DNA of 64,000 nt from Xiphydria camelus (lineage: Eukaryota > Arthropoda > Insecta > Hymenoptera > Xiphydriidae): assembly GCA_963678675.1 (NCBI GenBank), contig OY783199.1:26471546-26535545 (forward strand). Direction: 5' to 3'. The notes below the pieces were generated by a model. It made no database searches. It was not told the origin of the DNA and was given only the letters and a program-made list of their open reading frames with translations. Positions 12,166 through 25,600 of the stretch are shown piece by piece. Within the stretch, counting starts at the first letter, position 1, and each line of letters opens with the position of its first letter. A program made the position numbers and the translations under genes.

Positions 12166-14141
12166 TACGGCGGCTCCGCAACAAAGAAACTCGCGAGTCA
12201 CGTAAAGAAAAATGGAACGCGTCGCTTCTCGAAGCTTCCCCCGGTTTATACGCACGCCTGCAAGGTCCTCGGCGCGGTTTTACGACTCGGCGCAAATACG
12301 TTCCTCCTTCGTCTTCGCCTTCGCCTTCGCCGCCCTGCGGAATTCGCGGAGCGCGTTCGCCGGTGCGTTGCGAGTTGGCGCGAGGATCGTCCTTTCGACG
12401 AAGTGAGCGAATGGTCGCGTGGTTCCGAAAAAAAGCGCGAGTATTCTTCGCGCGTCGAAGGAGATCTCTTCCCCGTGAGTTCGACGCTCGCTTCCCCGCT
12501 GCGAAAAGAAGTGAGGAGAAAGCGACGGATCGCGCGTCCGACGTACCGATGGATCGAGACTTCAACCGGAGGGACGTTTAAATCATATCGTTGTAAAGTT
12601 TGCGGTTACCATCTCCGTGTAATCACTGCGAAATACACGTATAATGATCGCGCGCGTACGCGAGATTTTATCACGTAGAAAAGCAACGGGCTACATACAA
12701 TCCCGCGGCGCGTTTCGCGAAATGTCACGCGGCAATCGCACGCGAGAGGGACCATCAACCCCGGTCGCAAATCAGAACCCACGTCTGTACGCATCTGTAG
12801 TTGCATACGTAGCGTAATGAAACGCTGCCCGAGCGGATGAGGAGGTCGCCGGATCTGTAAATCAAGCTATTCTCCGCGTTCGCTTTGCTTTGAGAAAAAA
12901 GTAACGCGAGTCTATTAATAATATCGCTACATCTATACGGCGCGTTTCTACTGTAATTCAAGTCTCAACGCTCGTCCAACCAATGCGGGTAGATTGTGAT
13001 CTTTTCGGGGCATCTCGATGCGATAAGCGCCTCGGAATTAATTGTTGTCTTCACGGGGAAGCGATTATGCGAACGGCCCGCATCGCAAAGCGCCTCCGAG
13101 ACGCCACGATGTTTCACTCGTTGGATTACTTTCATCGCGCGCGATATATCCGGCAAAGCGTAGCCGATGATACCGGCGAACGTATTCGGCCTCCTCCGTT
13201 TCTTCGCGGGGATCGAAACAGCGAGTGAAGCGAGTCTCGAGTCTCACCGGGGATCGGCGACGCGGTTGAGCATTCTGGGAAAGGAAACTACGCGCACCAC
13301 ACACACACGACTTAGAACGCGCCCCGCTGTTGAAACGCGGAAAGCCGCAACGCGCGCGTAACCTTTAAATCAATCACGGCGGTCGCGGCAATTTATTCTC
13401 ACGATCGAACCGTAAAATTCTCGACCACGCCGCAGCGAGACCCGGTCACGCGTCTATAACGCGCGCGCCCCCGTCACTTGGTTCGTTCCTCGTACCCCAT
13501 CGGCGATGAATAGATTTACATCGCGCGAAAGTAATTTATACCGCAGTCGCGCGCGCTTAAATCAAGCCGACACTTCCACGTAGCTTCGGTGAAACCGATC
13601 CGACGGTAATTTCACTGATGAAAACGTTTCCGCGCGCTCCGTCCGCGTTGATCGATGTCGGGTCGGGGCGCGGCGCGGCAGACCGTCGTCCGAACCCGAA
13701 GCGGACGTTGGGAAATCGTCATCGATCCGGGAAGGGCGATAAAAGCGTACGGTGGAAGTTGATACGGTCGCGCCGTGAGCGAGGAAGTAAGCTGATGCCC
13801 CTCGCGCACAGTGGCGCGCGAGATAAATATCTTGAGAATTTCATTAGCATGATCCGAGCTTACCCGCCCGCGGTCGGTCCGCGCCACTTTCCTTTTTAAC
13901 TTTGTCACCCGGGGCTACGTTGCGCGCTCGCGCGAACGGACTCACGTTTCTATCGACGGAACGAGCGTCCGCGTGCGGACGAGTTGCTGCGTCGAGGTCA
14001 CCGGGAACGATCCGAGCGTTCGGGATTGTTTGGAAAAAACCGAGAGGCGCGGGATCGATCGAGAATCTCGTCGATTTTTCAACGGGAACCGCCGCCGACT
14101 CGTCCGACAGTTTTCTTTTTTACGGCTGCTCTACGTGTAAT

Positions 14142-14206
14142 GTAGTAGTATAGTAGTAGTAGTAGTAGTAGTAGTAGTTGTTGTTGTTGTAGCTGTAGTA
14201 GTAGTA
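14142..14206. repeat. (GTA)n/(GTT)n microsatellite
   Basis: Imperfect trinucleotide array: GTA units, a short GTT block, then GTA units again. Confidence 0.9.
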
Positions 14207-16236
14207 TTCGCCTCGACTGCAAGCGCATCAGACGCGCATGAATTATTACGCTATTAAAGTAAGTAATCGTCCCTGCGAGAAAATTATATAGTTATTTGTC
14301 AAAGGTCGACCAAACGTGTCGAGTTTTTGCATAATGAAGCTAGCCTGACGGGGTTTGAGATCCTCTTTCGTATGATAAAAAAATATTGAAACACGCAAAC
14401 GAACGCCCACGGAGAAATCTAAGGGTCGATTTTTAGATTAACGAAACGAAAGTTGGATCAGTGATATTTCAAGATTCCTTTTAACGCGTTTCCGTGGCGA
14501 GTCGACCCGCGAGATCCTCGATTCTTCGATGCAGTTTTTACGGGGTGCATTCGGACTTTTATGCGACAGCGTGCAATCTGTCGAGAGACACAGTGTTGTA
14601 AGCCCCGTTGCCGTAAAAATATCTCGCACCGTTATCTCCCAACCTTGTTTCTATTTTATGCGCCGTGCTAAAAATTAAGATCATAAAGTTAACTTACACC
14701 ACTCCGAGGCGCCTGTCCTTTTTTTTTCTTTTTAGTACGGTACAACACGGGCCACTAAATACGGGACAGCGTGTTCAGTTGCCCGGTCTTGCAGGGCCGA
14801 CACCGCTTCGGTCTCGACTGCCGAGAAACACGGGTTGCGGAGTCTGTATCGGCGCGCACAGTCACCCCTGCGTCCGAGCAAGTGATAAACGTATATCGTC
14901 GCGTTTTCAGTGGCCCACCTTCCGTATTCGCGTGCGCTCTCGCATAGAGGTTTCGCGAGGCTGACGTAAAAACGACGAGTCGCCGTGACGCGAAACAGCC
15001 GCGCGTTGAGCGCCGCGAAAGAAGCGCGAGGGAGAAATGGGCGGGAGCAGAACGCGAGAAGCAGAGTGGAAATTTTACGAGCGACGGTGGCCGTTCGTAA
15101 ATATCCCGTTGGTCACAGAGTATCAGTGCGAAGCGACAGCCGTAAATTTCCACGCGCCCTCATCTCGTCCCGCCCGGATGCAAATAATTCAATCGACCGA
15201 TTAATCGAAACCGAAGCGCGGGTTTAATTATCATTCGGCACGTTATACCCCAACGTCTCGCGTGGAGATCAGCAGGAAGCGCGTCGTACGCGACAGGCAC
15301 CGGCGAGACTCGCGCATCGCGCTTACTCCGTACACGCGCGTACCGATATTACAACCCCGGAAGCGACGCACGGTTGTTATAATTTACAGCGACGATTCTC
15401 ACACAATTACGCGCGCACCCATACGTACCGGGCGAACGGAGCGCAGCGAGGATCGTAACGCGCGGTCCCGCGGTAATAATCCTTAAAGCTGCAACTTTCC
15501 CGCTACCCCATTCGCGTACTGAAGTGCGTCTCGTAGCGGTCCTTTTTCGACGGGAGGAAAAAATGATGCTTTATACGTCGCTGAAGGAGCCGCGCTCTTT
15601 TTCTTCCCCCGCGCCGAAGTCTCCTCTCGCCCTCGAGTCCGTTCTCGAGCGTGTCGGTCGAGAGGAGCAGGATATTCGGAAATAAAACGAGCTAAGCCTC
15701 TCTCGGACCTCTTCGCGTTTCCACATTAGTTATCGTTAATGTTCGATATCTCAATATCAAAGACGCGTCTGTTGCGGGAGTTGCGCTATTGCCGTTACCG
15801 ACGCGGTTCATTAATTAATACACACTCGGATTACGCAATTAACGGGCAGAGGGGTATTCGCGGGGGAGAATAAGATTAAGCGAAATCTGGTGGGTTTTAT
15901 ACCTCGCCGCTCGTAGGTACGTTCCTGAGGAACGATGTGATACCGCACCGGCCAGACCGGTACCTACGCGGGTACGTCACGTACGAGTAATGTGTGGGAT
16001 CGGTGAAATGAGTTCATCTCGAGATTCGGGAGATTTAGTAAGAGGTGAAGCGTATCTTGTATGGCCTGCTCGAGTTAGCACTCAACTCTTGGAAATTGAG
16101 TTGGATGGGTCACATATCGGATACACTTTCGTAACGGCGAAGTTATCGCGACGGAGATTTCAATTTACTTCCAGGTATCTGTAAGTGGGTACGAGGGCGT
16201 TAGAGAGAATTGACATTTTCTTTCTTTCCTTACCAG

Positions 16237-17802
16237 GAGAATGAGTGTACGGTGCAGGCGGTGGACCTGGTGGCGGGCTGTCCGCTGCCTGTGGTGACAC
16301 CGCCGCTGACGCCGTCCCCGTCGAGGTCAGCGACACCCCTTTCTCTCGCGAAGAGCATGGGGCAGCGGCCCAGCACTCTCTTACGCCCCAAGATCTCTTT
16401 GACGTGGGTCCTTCGGGGCCAGCAGCAGCCTGGAAGTAACGGTAATTCCGGTTCCCGTGCAAACACGGTCGCGAATGTGGACAACGAGACCTTGTCGAGA
16501 AGGTCCAAAGAGAGATCGTCGAAAAGAAGCGTTAAGAGCGTGAAAAGCGCGAAGGAGAAGGAAAAGGGAAAGGAGAATATAGAGAGGTCCGAGAAACACG
16601 AAAGGAACTCCTCCATACACAAGGCGGAGAAGATCGATAGATTGGAGAAGGTATAGCTCAGGCGAAGAGGGTGATTTTACGAATGCGTGTCTCGCAATCG
16701 GATGTGCCCGGCGTAATAAGATTTTCCTTCCCTACAGCCACTCGTTAAGGAGAGACTCGACGAAAAGCTCGCAGCGGATAATCACCAGGAAAAACCGGCC
16801 GAGAAAGAGGATCAAGGCGCCAAGGAGGCGAAGGAGAAGGAGAAAGTAAAGAGGGCCGTTTCCGAACCAACGCTGGTCCCTCGAGAATCTTCGTCGACGC
16901 CTAGCGGACGAGAGAAACACAGGCACAGACGTCCGAAACGTCCCCACAAGCCCAGACCACCCAGCAGATTCGGATACGAGATCGCGGACCTCGATTCGTT
17001 CCTAACGAAGGTAAGCAGGCACGTCGGAATTCGTGATCCAACGTTCGAGTGGCGCGAGTATACGCCACTAAAGAGGGAAGAAATTTCGAAACGCGTCGAT
17101 TCCAGGCTTCTATAGAGAGACCGGCAAACATTCCGGTGGTCTTGTCTTTCCCCTGTGTCCTCTACCAGACCCAAGGCGGTATTCAGGACGAGGTGGCACT
17201 TCCTCTGGGAACCGTCGTAAATGCCGTATTCAAGAACCAAGCGTGGCTTTACGTTCAGACTCCCCACGGTCAGGAGGGGTACGTTGGTTATGCCGCTTGT
17301 CTGCCACTTGGTATTTTACCGCAACCCACACGCGGGCCATGCTGGGAAAATTCTGCGGACGTCTTTCCGAGGCCGCTAGGTAGGAACGGCGCAGTGGAAA
17401 GGTACGCGTAACGTCTCGTGAGCATTTATTTTGCTACGTTGTAATGTAGGAAACATGACGGACACGGAGAAGCTGAGGGACACCCGATCCGAGTGCGGAG
17501 CTCGCGGAAGAAGCGCGAGAGTTCGCAGAGGTCCCCGCGATGCCGTTTCCGCGTGCGGAGAGCGCAGCGTCGATAGGCTGTACTTGAGGGCAGCGGCCAA
17601 CGCCAAAACGAAAGGATCTCGTCACACTCTGCTCGTCATCAGAAGCGATTACGAAGGCCACGGAGGAAACGCGATAAGTGTCAGCAAAGGCGACGTCGTC
17701 GCGCTTCTCAGTGATCACGTGAACGATTGGTTTTGGGTTCGCTCTCGGGACGGCAGGGAGGGCTTCGTTCCTGCCGTTATCGCGGGGCACGGTTTCTTGT
17801 GA
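16237..17802 (+). CDS. dlish: SH3-domain protein resembling Dlish (Dachs ligand with SH3s)
   Basis: Four exons fit canonical signals and phases: 16237-16650, 16738-17010, 17106-17379 and 17450-17802, about 438 residues plus any upstream exons. The first two exons encode a low-complexity Ser/Lys/Glu-rich region. The third holds an SH3-like domain (from ERPANIPVVL to GYVGYAACLPLGILP). The fourth holds a second SH3 (from LLVIRSDYEG through DWFWVRSRDGREGFVPA) and ends with FL-stop. In Drosophila, Dlish binds the atypical myosin Dachs and the Fat intracellular domain and helps set Dachs at the apical junction in Fat/Hippo growth control. The name rests on recognising the first SH3 block, and I see two SH3 domains, whereas Dlish is described with three. 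An AATAAA at 18065 would place its 3' end across that of the convergent THOC6 gene. The start codon was not located. Confidence 0.7.
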
Positions 17803-18118
17803 TCCGTGGGCAAGTCTTCGAATGAAATTCGAAACCGGAAAGACTTTTGCAATACGATTGAGAAGTTGGAAAAACATTACGACCATTGCCACTGAGCTTA
17901 GCTCACTGGTGATGTGAACGATAGAAAATTCTATCCCGACTGAAATGAACTGAACGCAAAAAAGACGCCACAACTGTTATATATTTGTATAAAATTTCTT
18001 TATTCCCGTTTACAAAAAAAAACGCATGACGTATTAATATATTTATTAAATATTTCGAAATATAAATAAATATATATGTATTTCGCACGATCTCCCTTCC
18101 CAACCGTTATGTAAACAA

Positions 18119-19522
18119 TTACGCAAACTTTAATACCATTTCCCGATAATTAAAATTTGTACAGATATCGAGTTTATTACTAGAGCCTGCCATGCTCAAT
18201 ATTTTCTGGGGTGTTTCCTGATAAACGATGCTGTAAATTGTATTGCTCGATGTAGGAACTTCGGCTAACGTTTCCCCTTGGTATGTGAGGTGATGGACGT
18301 GCGACATGGCCCCCCCAGCGATCACGCGCTCTTCGTAGATACTTCCTACATGAATTCCTTCGTCCGGTAAATCGAATACCGTGGCTACCTCCATTGTGCG
18401 CATATGCCACAGCGATAACTTTGGCCCGCCGCCGCAGAGCTGAATAAACAAAATGAGCAAAGGGCGTGTAACTTGTTCATTTTGGAACAGAGGTAGGTAC
18501 ATAATTTGAAGCGGTCCATCATTCGCACGGTAAGACCAACGCGAGGCTCACGTACCAGCCAATCTTCCGTAAAATCTACCGCGCCAATCCATTTACCGAG
18601 TCTCGGTCTAGCCACCTTGTCCACTAAATGCGGTTGTAGTACGTTTGTATTTTCCTTCTTACGTAAATCCCACAGTCTCACTGTACCATCCTCGCCTGCG
18701 GATGCGAGCTGGTTGCTCCTACGCGATAACATTTTGTTAAATTGTGTAATTTCCTTTATGAGTAATAAATAAAGTACACTGGCGGAAGCTTACATCAGAG
18801 AGAGGCAATGTATATAATTATCATGGCCGCTCAGAGTTCTCAAGATTTTTCCATCCTCCAAATTGATAACATAGATATTATTATTTCCACAGCCAGCGTA
18901 TAATAAGTGCGACTCTTTGGAATATACCATATAGTTAACATCAGGTTTTTCATAGCTATCTCTGCGAGGGAAATTTTAATAAACTAACGACGCGTTACAA
19001 ATACGCGACTATGATTTGGTTTCATTTGTTTCTTATATTTAACAATGACGTACTTATTAGTTGGTATTTGTATCACCCATGAGGCTTTGGCTTTTGTAGC
19101 CTTGTTAGACATAATAATCTTCCAGTCCCATCCTGATATTTCTCCCGAAGTCCCCGTCACGAGAAAATTATCGGTTGCAATAAGACTCTCTACATGTTGA
19201 TCAGGATGGGCGGTAAAATGATAATTTGGTCCTCTCGGATCATTGGCATCTGTCTGCTGTGGTCCCAAAGCTTTAGACAAGCTATACATAAAGATTTAAA
19301 ATCGGTATTTTTTTGCAACACGATATAACCTTTTTTGTTCGACATTTATATAATGACAAATTTAAATAAATGCACTTACTCGTATATAGAAACATCGCCA
19401 TAAATATTACCAGCGAGTAAATAATTTCCATCCGATGAAAAAGCCTGACAGAGCACGGTATTATAAAATAACTTTTCACTCAAAGACTCCGGCATTTTGA
19501 CGCTACCACCATGTTGTACCAT
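18119..19522 (-). CDS. THOC6: THO complex subunit 6 (WD40-repeat mRNA-export factor)
   Basis: Five exons on the minus strand: 19522-19380, 19281-19054, 18961-18794, 18718-18556 and 18439-18119. They join in phase into 1023 nt (340 aa), almost exactly the length of human THOC6 (341 aa). THOC6 is a seven-bladed WD40 propeller in the THO/TREX complex, which couples transcription and splicing to nuclear mRNA export. Recognisable blocks are GNIYGDVSIYD early, AGEDGTVRLWDLR in the middle, then GKWIGAVDF and GGGPKLSLWHMR, and a C-terminal TNFNYREMVLKFA. All introns use GT-AG. The chosen ATG opens MVQHGGSVKMPESL; the frame stays open for some 30 more codons upstream without another ATG, so an extra 5' exon is possible. 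AATAAA on this strand lies at 18004-17999. The gene is convergent with the SH3 gene and divergent from rotatin. Confidence 0.9.
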
Positions 19523-19699
19523 GCTCGCCAATAAAGAATAAGTACCTAGTGCGTCTTTTTTACCAGTGTTAAAACACTCATGCCATTCCCCTATGCGATA
19601 TACCTAACAGCTGATCGTGGTTTACGAAAACTCGTAGTCAGTGCAACCGGCCAGTAAAGAGTTAACCTCCGATATAATGACATTTCTGTCTTGTTTATA
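19523..19699. promoter_or_regulatory. Bidirectional promoter between THOC6 and rotatin
   Basis: Only 177 bp separate the THOC6 ATG (minus strand) from the rotatin ATG (plus strand), so both 5' UTRs and promoters must lie in or overlap this interval unless upstream exons exist. No TATA box is evident; the sequence is moderately AT-rich. A shared head-to-head promoter is inferred from geometry. Confidence 0.6.
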
Positions 19700-22600
19700 A
19701 TGACGCATATTAGTACAATAACGTCTGTGCATATCAAGAAATTAGGTATTCTTATTATTCCTCCACACATACGTAATTGACTTTTAATGATACTTCGTTT
19801 TGCTCAAGTTTAAACTGAACTAATTATTGTTTTATTATCTTTCTAGGACACTCTTTGGATGAAATCCGCGCAAGAGCTTTAGATAGCATTATTTCAAAGT
19901 TAGATCACGGTTTCGAATGTGATTGCGATGCTGTAAAGAAAGAACTGATTATTAAACTCTTTAATTGGTTCTCATTTGAAATTGTTCCATGTCCTGAAAA
20001 AGTACTGGATTTGCTATTTTATTTAGCTCAGGTACACAGCCGCATAAAGTGCTCCTTTTATTACTCATTTATCAGCGCTGTTTACTCACTATGAAGCTTT
20101 GTGCCTTACAGCAAAACGAAGGGAACTATCTTGATGCATTTGGAAAGCTTCGATTTCGAAATGAGTTACACGAGTTGCGAAAAAGACTCGATCCTGGATT
20201 GCATGATAAATTAAATCGGATCGAAGAGGCGCTTCTAAACGCAAATGGGTTGAGAAGAACCGGGGTAAGTATATAGAAAAGAAAATATCAAACTATCAGG
20301 ACACACAAATTGTTGGTAAAGCTGTGTATCGAATAAAATTTTTTATTTGAAGGTACAAAATGGATCAAATGAATTTCACGATGACTATGTACGTCTCGAT
20401 CGTCCAAAATACGGGGACGGGAAATTTCCAGCACACGAATGTAATGTTTCAGAGAGTCTGTCCATGCAGACTTCTTCCTTAGATAGGTAAGGATGCGTAA
20501 TTTAGTACAAACGTAAAGCAGACTCCTAGGAAGCATCGCGTACTCATATACAATTTAACCAATTTTTAGCACTGTACCATTTGAACTGACTTTGCAATGC
20601 GGCGATGGAGCTCACATCTCGAGGAAAACGGAAGGTGGAATCAGATGGTTGGTGATGCCCTGGCAACCACTGGTCACATCGGATAGAGGCGTTTTAACGG
20701 CAGTAGAAGAGGCTCTTCACAATGTTACCGACACGAGTCTTATACTACATACATGTCAATTTATAACAAACGTTATGTTACAAGATTTTCCAGCTGAGGT
20801 TTTCTTGCAGCGACCGGCCATAGTTTTGGTAAGTGATTTTAAATGTCTCTATGTGTACTTTAAAGAACGAAAGTGCGTCTCTATCAGTTTTCATCTACCA
20901 GGTATTACATACACTTATTCGCTTGAGTGAAAGTGATACTGAAATCGACGTAAAAAACATTGCCCCGACGATATTAAAAACTCTGTACAAATTGACAAGA
21001 TCTCTGAGGTTCCGAATCTACTATTATTGCGATCCGTGTGTTGCTAACAAAAGACAAAAGGTATGCTATGCCTGTGGAACTATTACAGTACACGCGGATC
21101 TTTCAATTCTTCAATAAATAGCATCCTGCTCTTCCAGCTTCTAGCGAGGAATTTGGAAAGTATAACGTATCCTTCGTCCGAGGATAGAGACAGCCCTGAT
21201 GGAGGCTTACCGGAAGCTAATTATCAGGCGTATCAATCGGCTGTATGTAATTGTTATAGCGTTTTGTCTGGCAAACTATGACGGTCGTACTGAATTCTTA
21301 ATATTTGTAGGGAACGAGTGACAGAAGTCAAAGTGTCACAGATAATGTAGACGAATCGGTTTTACAATTACAACAGATGACAATACCGATGTATTGCATC
21401 GAATCTTTGAAACACGTTATTACACTATTAAGCATTCCCGTTGATCCAGCATTCCCATTGAAAGACGTGAAACACATCACGGATCTAGCGCACGAACTCG
21501 TTCAGTTGTTGAACATCAGTATTATGCCTACTATCTGGCTCTGTGGTGATGGCATCGCACTAAAGATACACGACGATTTGAAATCATTGCTCAAATTGTT
21601 TGGCGAAGTCATGGAATTCGTTGGGAATCACAGTAGCATGGACTACTACAGGGTCACATATTTACACATTGTCTGTATTATAACGAAGCTTATTAGCAAT
21701 ATTGTTCCATTGGAATTGGCGGACGCTGTACTGCCGAAGACGCTCAAAATGTCGATATCTCTGTCCCTTATGGATGCACCTATTTATCTGATGTATCCAG
21801 CCTTACACTCTACACTCCAAGAATATGCGAGAGTTAGTACGATTGGCACACATTCATCGCGATGTATTATTCTTATTGATTACGTTACGCCTTTTTATAG
21901 CAATTTAACGGTAAAGAGGAATTGGAGCATGTCAAATTGCTCGACGATACGCGTTTGATTGCAAAATCTATGAAGGCGGCCATCTCTCTGATGAAAGACT
22001 CCGTCGAACGATCTCCCTCGGATGTACTGAAAGCATTGTATGCTTCGAAATTGAGCATATCTTATCACAAAAGCGCTGATATCGTGAAGAAATCGGTTGA
22101 ATTTTTAAGAAATCTTAACGAGTACGTCTATTACTCTCAAACGTTTATTCGTCGTTCGTATTTATTACGTTTAATATTACGTGTAATTCTTCCAAAGCTG
22201 GGAATTAGATGTCGACGATAAAACCACCGCAACGAAATTAACACTCAGCCTTTTGGCACACGGTGATTCGGATATACAGTCTGCCATGTACGCGGAATGC
22301 TACGCGCTGGTCTCTGCTGTTTTAGGCGTCGCATACAATAGAGAACGAAGTTCATGGGAGAACGTAGCTTTCTTATTCGAACCGAGCGTTCTAACTGAAA
22401 TTATTTGTCACGGAACGATGAACGAAAATGAGAAGGTTGTTGCACATTGACAGTCCTCTTAAAAAACGTCTTGATTTTATTTCGCGAGTTAGTGGTACAA
22501 AAAGCTCTTTTCCAGATTCAAAGTATGGCTGAAGAAATGTTGGTGTATATATTGAAAGGAAAGGTTCAAATGGGGGAAAATGGGTGGTTAAGATTATTGG

Positions 22601-25600
22601 AAGGTATTCTACCAGTATCTGCACTCTTGCAGTGCCTGTCACATCCGTCCAATACGTTGGGCCAGTGCGTTACGAAAATGCTCGATCCTGATTTATCAAG
22701 CAGCATTAGTCTTCCTCACATCGAGGTATTGTTAGGCACTTATATTCCGAGCTCAAAGTCAGCTGTGCAATAATTATTGACTTTTTGGAATTTCTAATAC
22801 GTTCCAATTTCCGTCCGGGTATGATTTTCAATTGTATCAATTTGTTTATAAAGGTTTTAAAGGGCAATTTGAGGCTTCTTTTTTCACCAAACAGCGATAT
22901 AAGAGAAGAAGCTGTTTACCGATTGATATGGCTACTCGGGAAAGAGAAAGATTCCGCTCTGAAATTACCACGATTGTCTTCTTTGCACGGTCTGCCACTC
23001 CACTCACTCTGCATACTCGAACGCCAGATTTCTTTCAGGCACTCACAAGGCAACTATCAGGTTACTTACCTATATATACAGTCAAAATCTAAAAGAAAAT
23101 TTCAAGTAATATGATACTTAGATCATTTTGCTATTTGTTATTGACAATATACACTTTCCTTACGCGCACAGAGAAGTACTTTGCTATCTGTACTCGAAAT
23201 GCTAAACTCGCCTGACGTTGAGCCAAAAATGAGAAAGTCGGCATTAGTTCAAATCAGTGTTATGCTCACTGACACCTCCTTACGTAACGTATTTATTACC
23301 GAAAAAGGACTGCCGTTGATTTTAAAAATACTTGCAAGTGCGTTGGTATGTGACCGTCATTTTAAATTGCCTAATTCGTACGCCAAAAGTATTGCTTCTA
23401 TCATTGACTATTCCGACGACGATTTTTAGATTGAAAAAGAATATGCCGATTATCCGGACTCCGTGATTCCAATATTGACTATATTGAAATTAATGTCGTC
23501 GAACGACAATGCCGTACGACATGAGCTAGCCAATCGTGCAGACGTTTATTCGAACATCTTGCGAAGTGCGTATAAAATGTTTATATGGGTGACGATAAAA
23601 AAAATCGAGTACTCTGATGATTAACAGTTTACAATCATTACGCATTCATCATTTAAGGCCTTTTTCTATTCCCGAATAACGATTGCGTGAAGTCTGACGC
23701 TTCGTACCTTCTTTGCATACTTCTTTACAATGAGTATGTAATGAGACTAGGAGACAAACACGCGGACAAATCCAGTCAGTCGAATGTCTCTTTGCCCCAT
23801 ATCATAGTCATGCGTATGAGATTACCGTTCATCTGTAAATCCCACTGGAAAACCAGCATTCACAGGCGAGCCGATGTGTCAAGTATATACATTTTCATAT
23901 ATTATGCGCGTACCTCCTAGCAGTCGCAACTACTTCGACCGTGACTAATCACCCTCATAATTCCCCATATTTCAGTACTTCACAGCAATAATCAAATGGC
24001 ATTAACGTTCGTCAGACAATTTTGGGCGTGGGAGTGGAATGACGGAGTTCACGTACTCTGGAAATCATGGGACGGGTTAAATAATGCCGATATATCGGAA
24101 AAGTTGATGATACGCGAGTTTGAGTTTGCCTGTTTTCAATATAGCTCGCCGTATTATAATTGTCAGCAACAACTGTACAATATACAGAATGCGACGACAC
24201 ACGATGGAGTTCTGTGCGCGTTAGACTATCTCACTATGTAAGTTTGATATATTGCTAGGATCTACGTTTTGCAGTGAACTTATTGATTTTGATTATTGGA
24301 ACTTAGAAATGCGACAAATTAAATGAGCCTATCTCCTTCGGCAGGTACTTAAAATTATACGACATGCTTCAGTCAGAGCAAACGAATAATGTGACTTCGT
24401 TGCCCTGGGAACAATCGTTTGAACGCTTTTTGCTATCACATCCTACAAGCAAAGAAGACTGTGATTTGTTCGTCAATGTATTGTCCTTTTTATATGTATT
24501 TATAAATACAACTAAAAATGGTAGGTTCCATTGCCAAATTTATCGTCGACAAAAAAATATGATTGAAGCGAATTTCGATGGGATATGTTGGAATATTCTC
24601 GATCATCGGGAAGAGTAGTTGATTTCAGAAAATTCGAGTAATCTGTTAGCTACTATACGATTTACACTATAGAGTTCAGAGGTAATCAAAGATAGTCTTC
24701 TCGCTCCCGTTCGATCCTATTTTTTCTTCTAGAGCTCGGAATATATGATACGTATAATTCTTCGAGCTAAAATGAAACTTTAGGTGATAATGCGTGGCTG
24801 TGCAAGATAATGAAAAATATAACAAAATTAATGGCCGATTTGCTTCGAAGTCTCGATACGAATAATCAAGATATACATCAAGCAATACTTAAAGTGGCTC
24901 GAGCATGTTCTGCATTGGAGCAAACTCAGGAAGCTAGCAAAGACTCTAAGGAAACTTGGACTAACTTTATCGAACTGGTGGTTTCAAATCTCTGCTTCGG
25001 AGATCAACAGCATTTTTATAATTTGGGTCAGTGTAGTTTAATTATACGCAGTAACAAAATTGAGCATCTTTTCTTGAGTTAATCGAACTTAAAATTTATC
25101 TCTTGACTTGACTATGTTATTTTACATTTTCAGCTTATCTCGACTGGTTGCTGACCTGTCTAACGTGTTTAACCAGCAAGTGTCGATGGAGCGGTCGTAA
25201 GAACTTACTGATTTCACTTGGAAATGCATTAATCGAACTGATAATATCGTTTCACGGAGCTGGTACGGTGAGCTACATGGGTCTCTCGATTACCAGAAAC
25301 TCAATTATCTCTCTGAACCATTTACTCTACCAGATGCAAGGGAATTTAGAGAAAAGCGTGAGTATTTAAAAACGACCTCTCGCTATAACTACATGTTCAC
25401 TGGTAATTTCGACATTCCCATGCATCGTGACCGTTCCTACGTGCACTTTGGCTGCAGACATGGATTGCGTTTTGGTACGAAGAAGGTCGATGTTTAAGTT
25501 GGCTACCAATGCTCTGGAAAAATAGAGATCCACTGGTAAGAGCGTCTGCTCTGCAATTGTTAGGGGGTCTCATGGCTGGACCACATACCGCTTCGCAACT

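Larger units (their letters stand above)
9843..16236 (+). other. Putative large intron of the SH3 gene; repeat-bearing, no other gene seen
   Basis: This GC-rich stretch contains CT and GC dinucleotide runs (near 10493-10510 and 10960-10978), a ~1.05-kb TIR element (11121-12165) and a trinucleotide microsatellite (14142-14206). The open frames present have unlikely composition and no splice support. Confidence 0.4.

Noticed and set aside
17380..17409. Alternative donor (GAAAG|GTACGC) for the third SH3-gene exon
   Set aside because: Its phase leads to an early stop in the next exon; the donor at 17380 (CTAG|GTAGGA) preserves the frame into the second SH3 domain.
22854..23060. Second frameshift in rotatin (alternative frame with FFARSATPLTLHTRTPDFF)
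   Set aside because: The other frame reads through to the donor in the phase required by the next exon, whereas the alternative frame would run into a stop after splicing.
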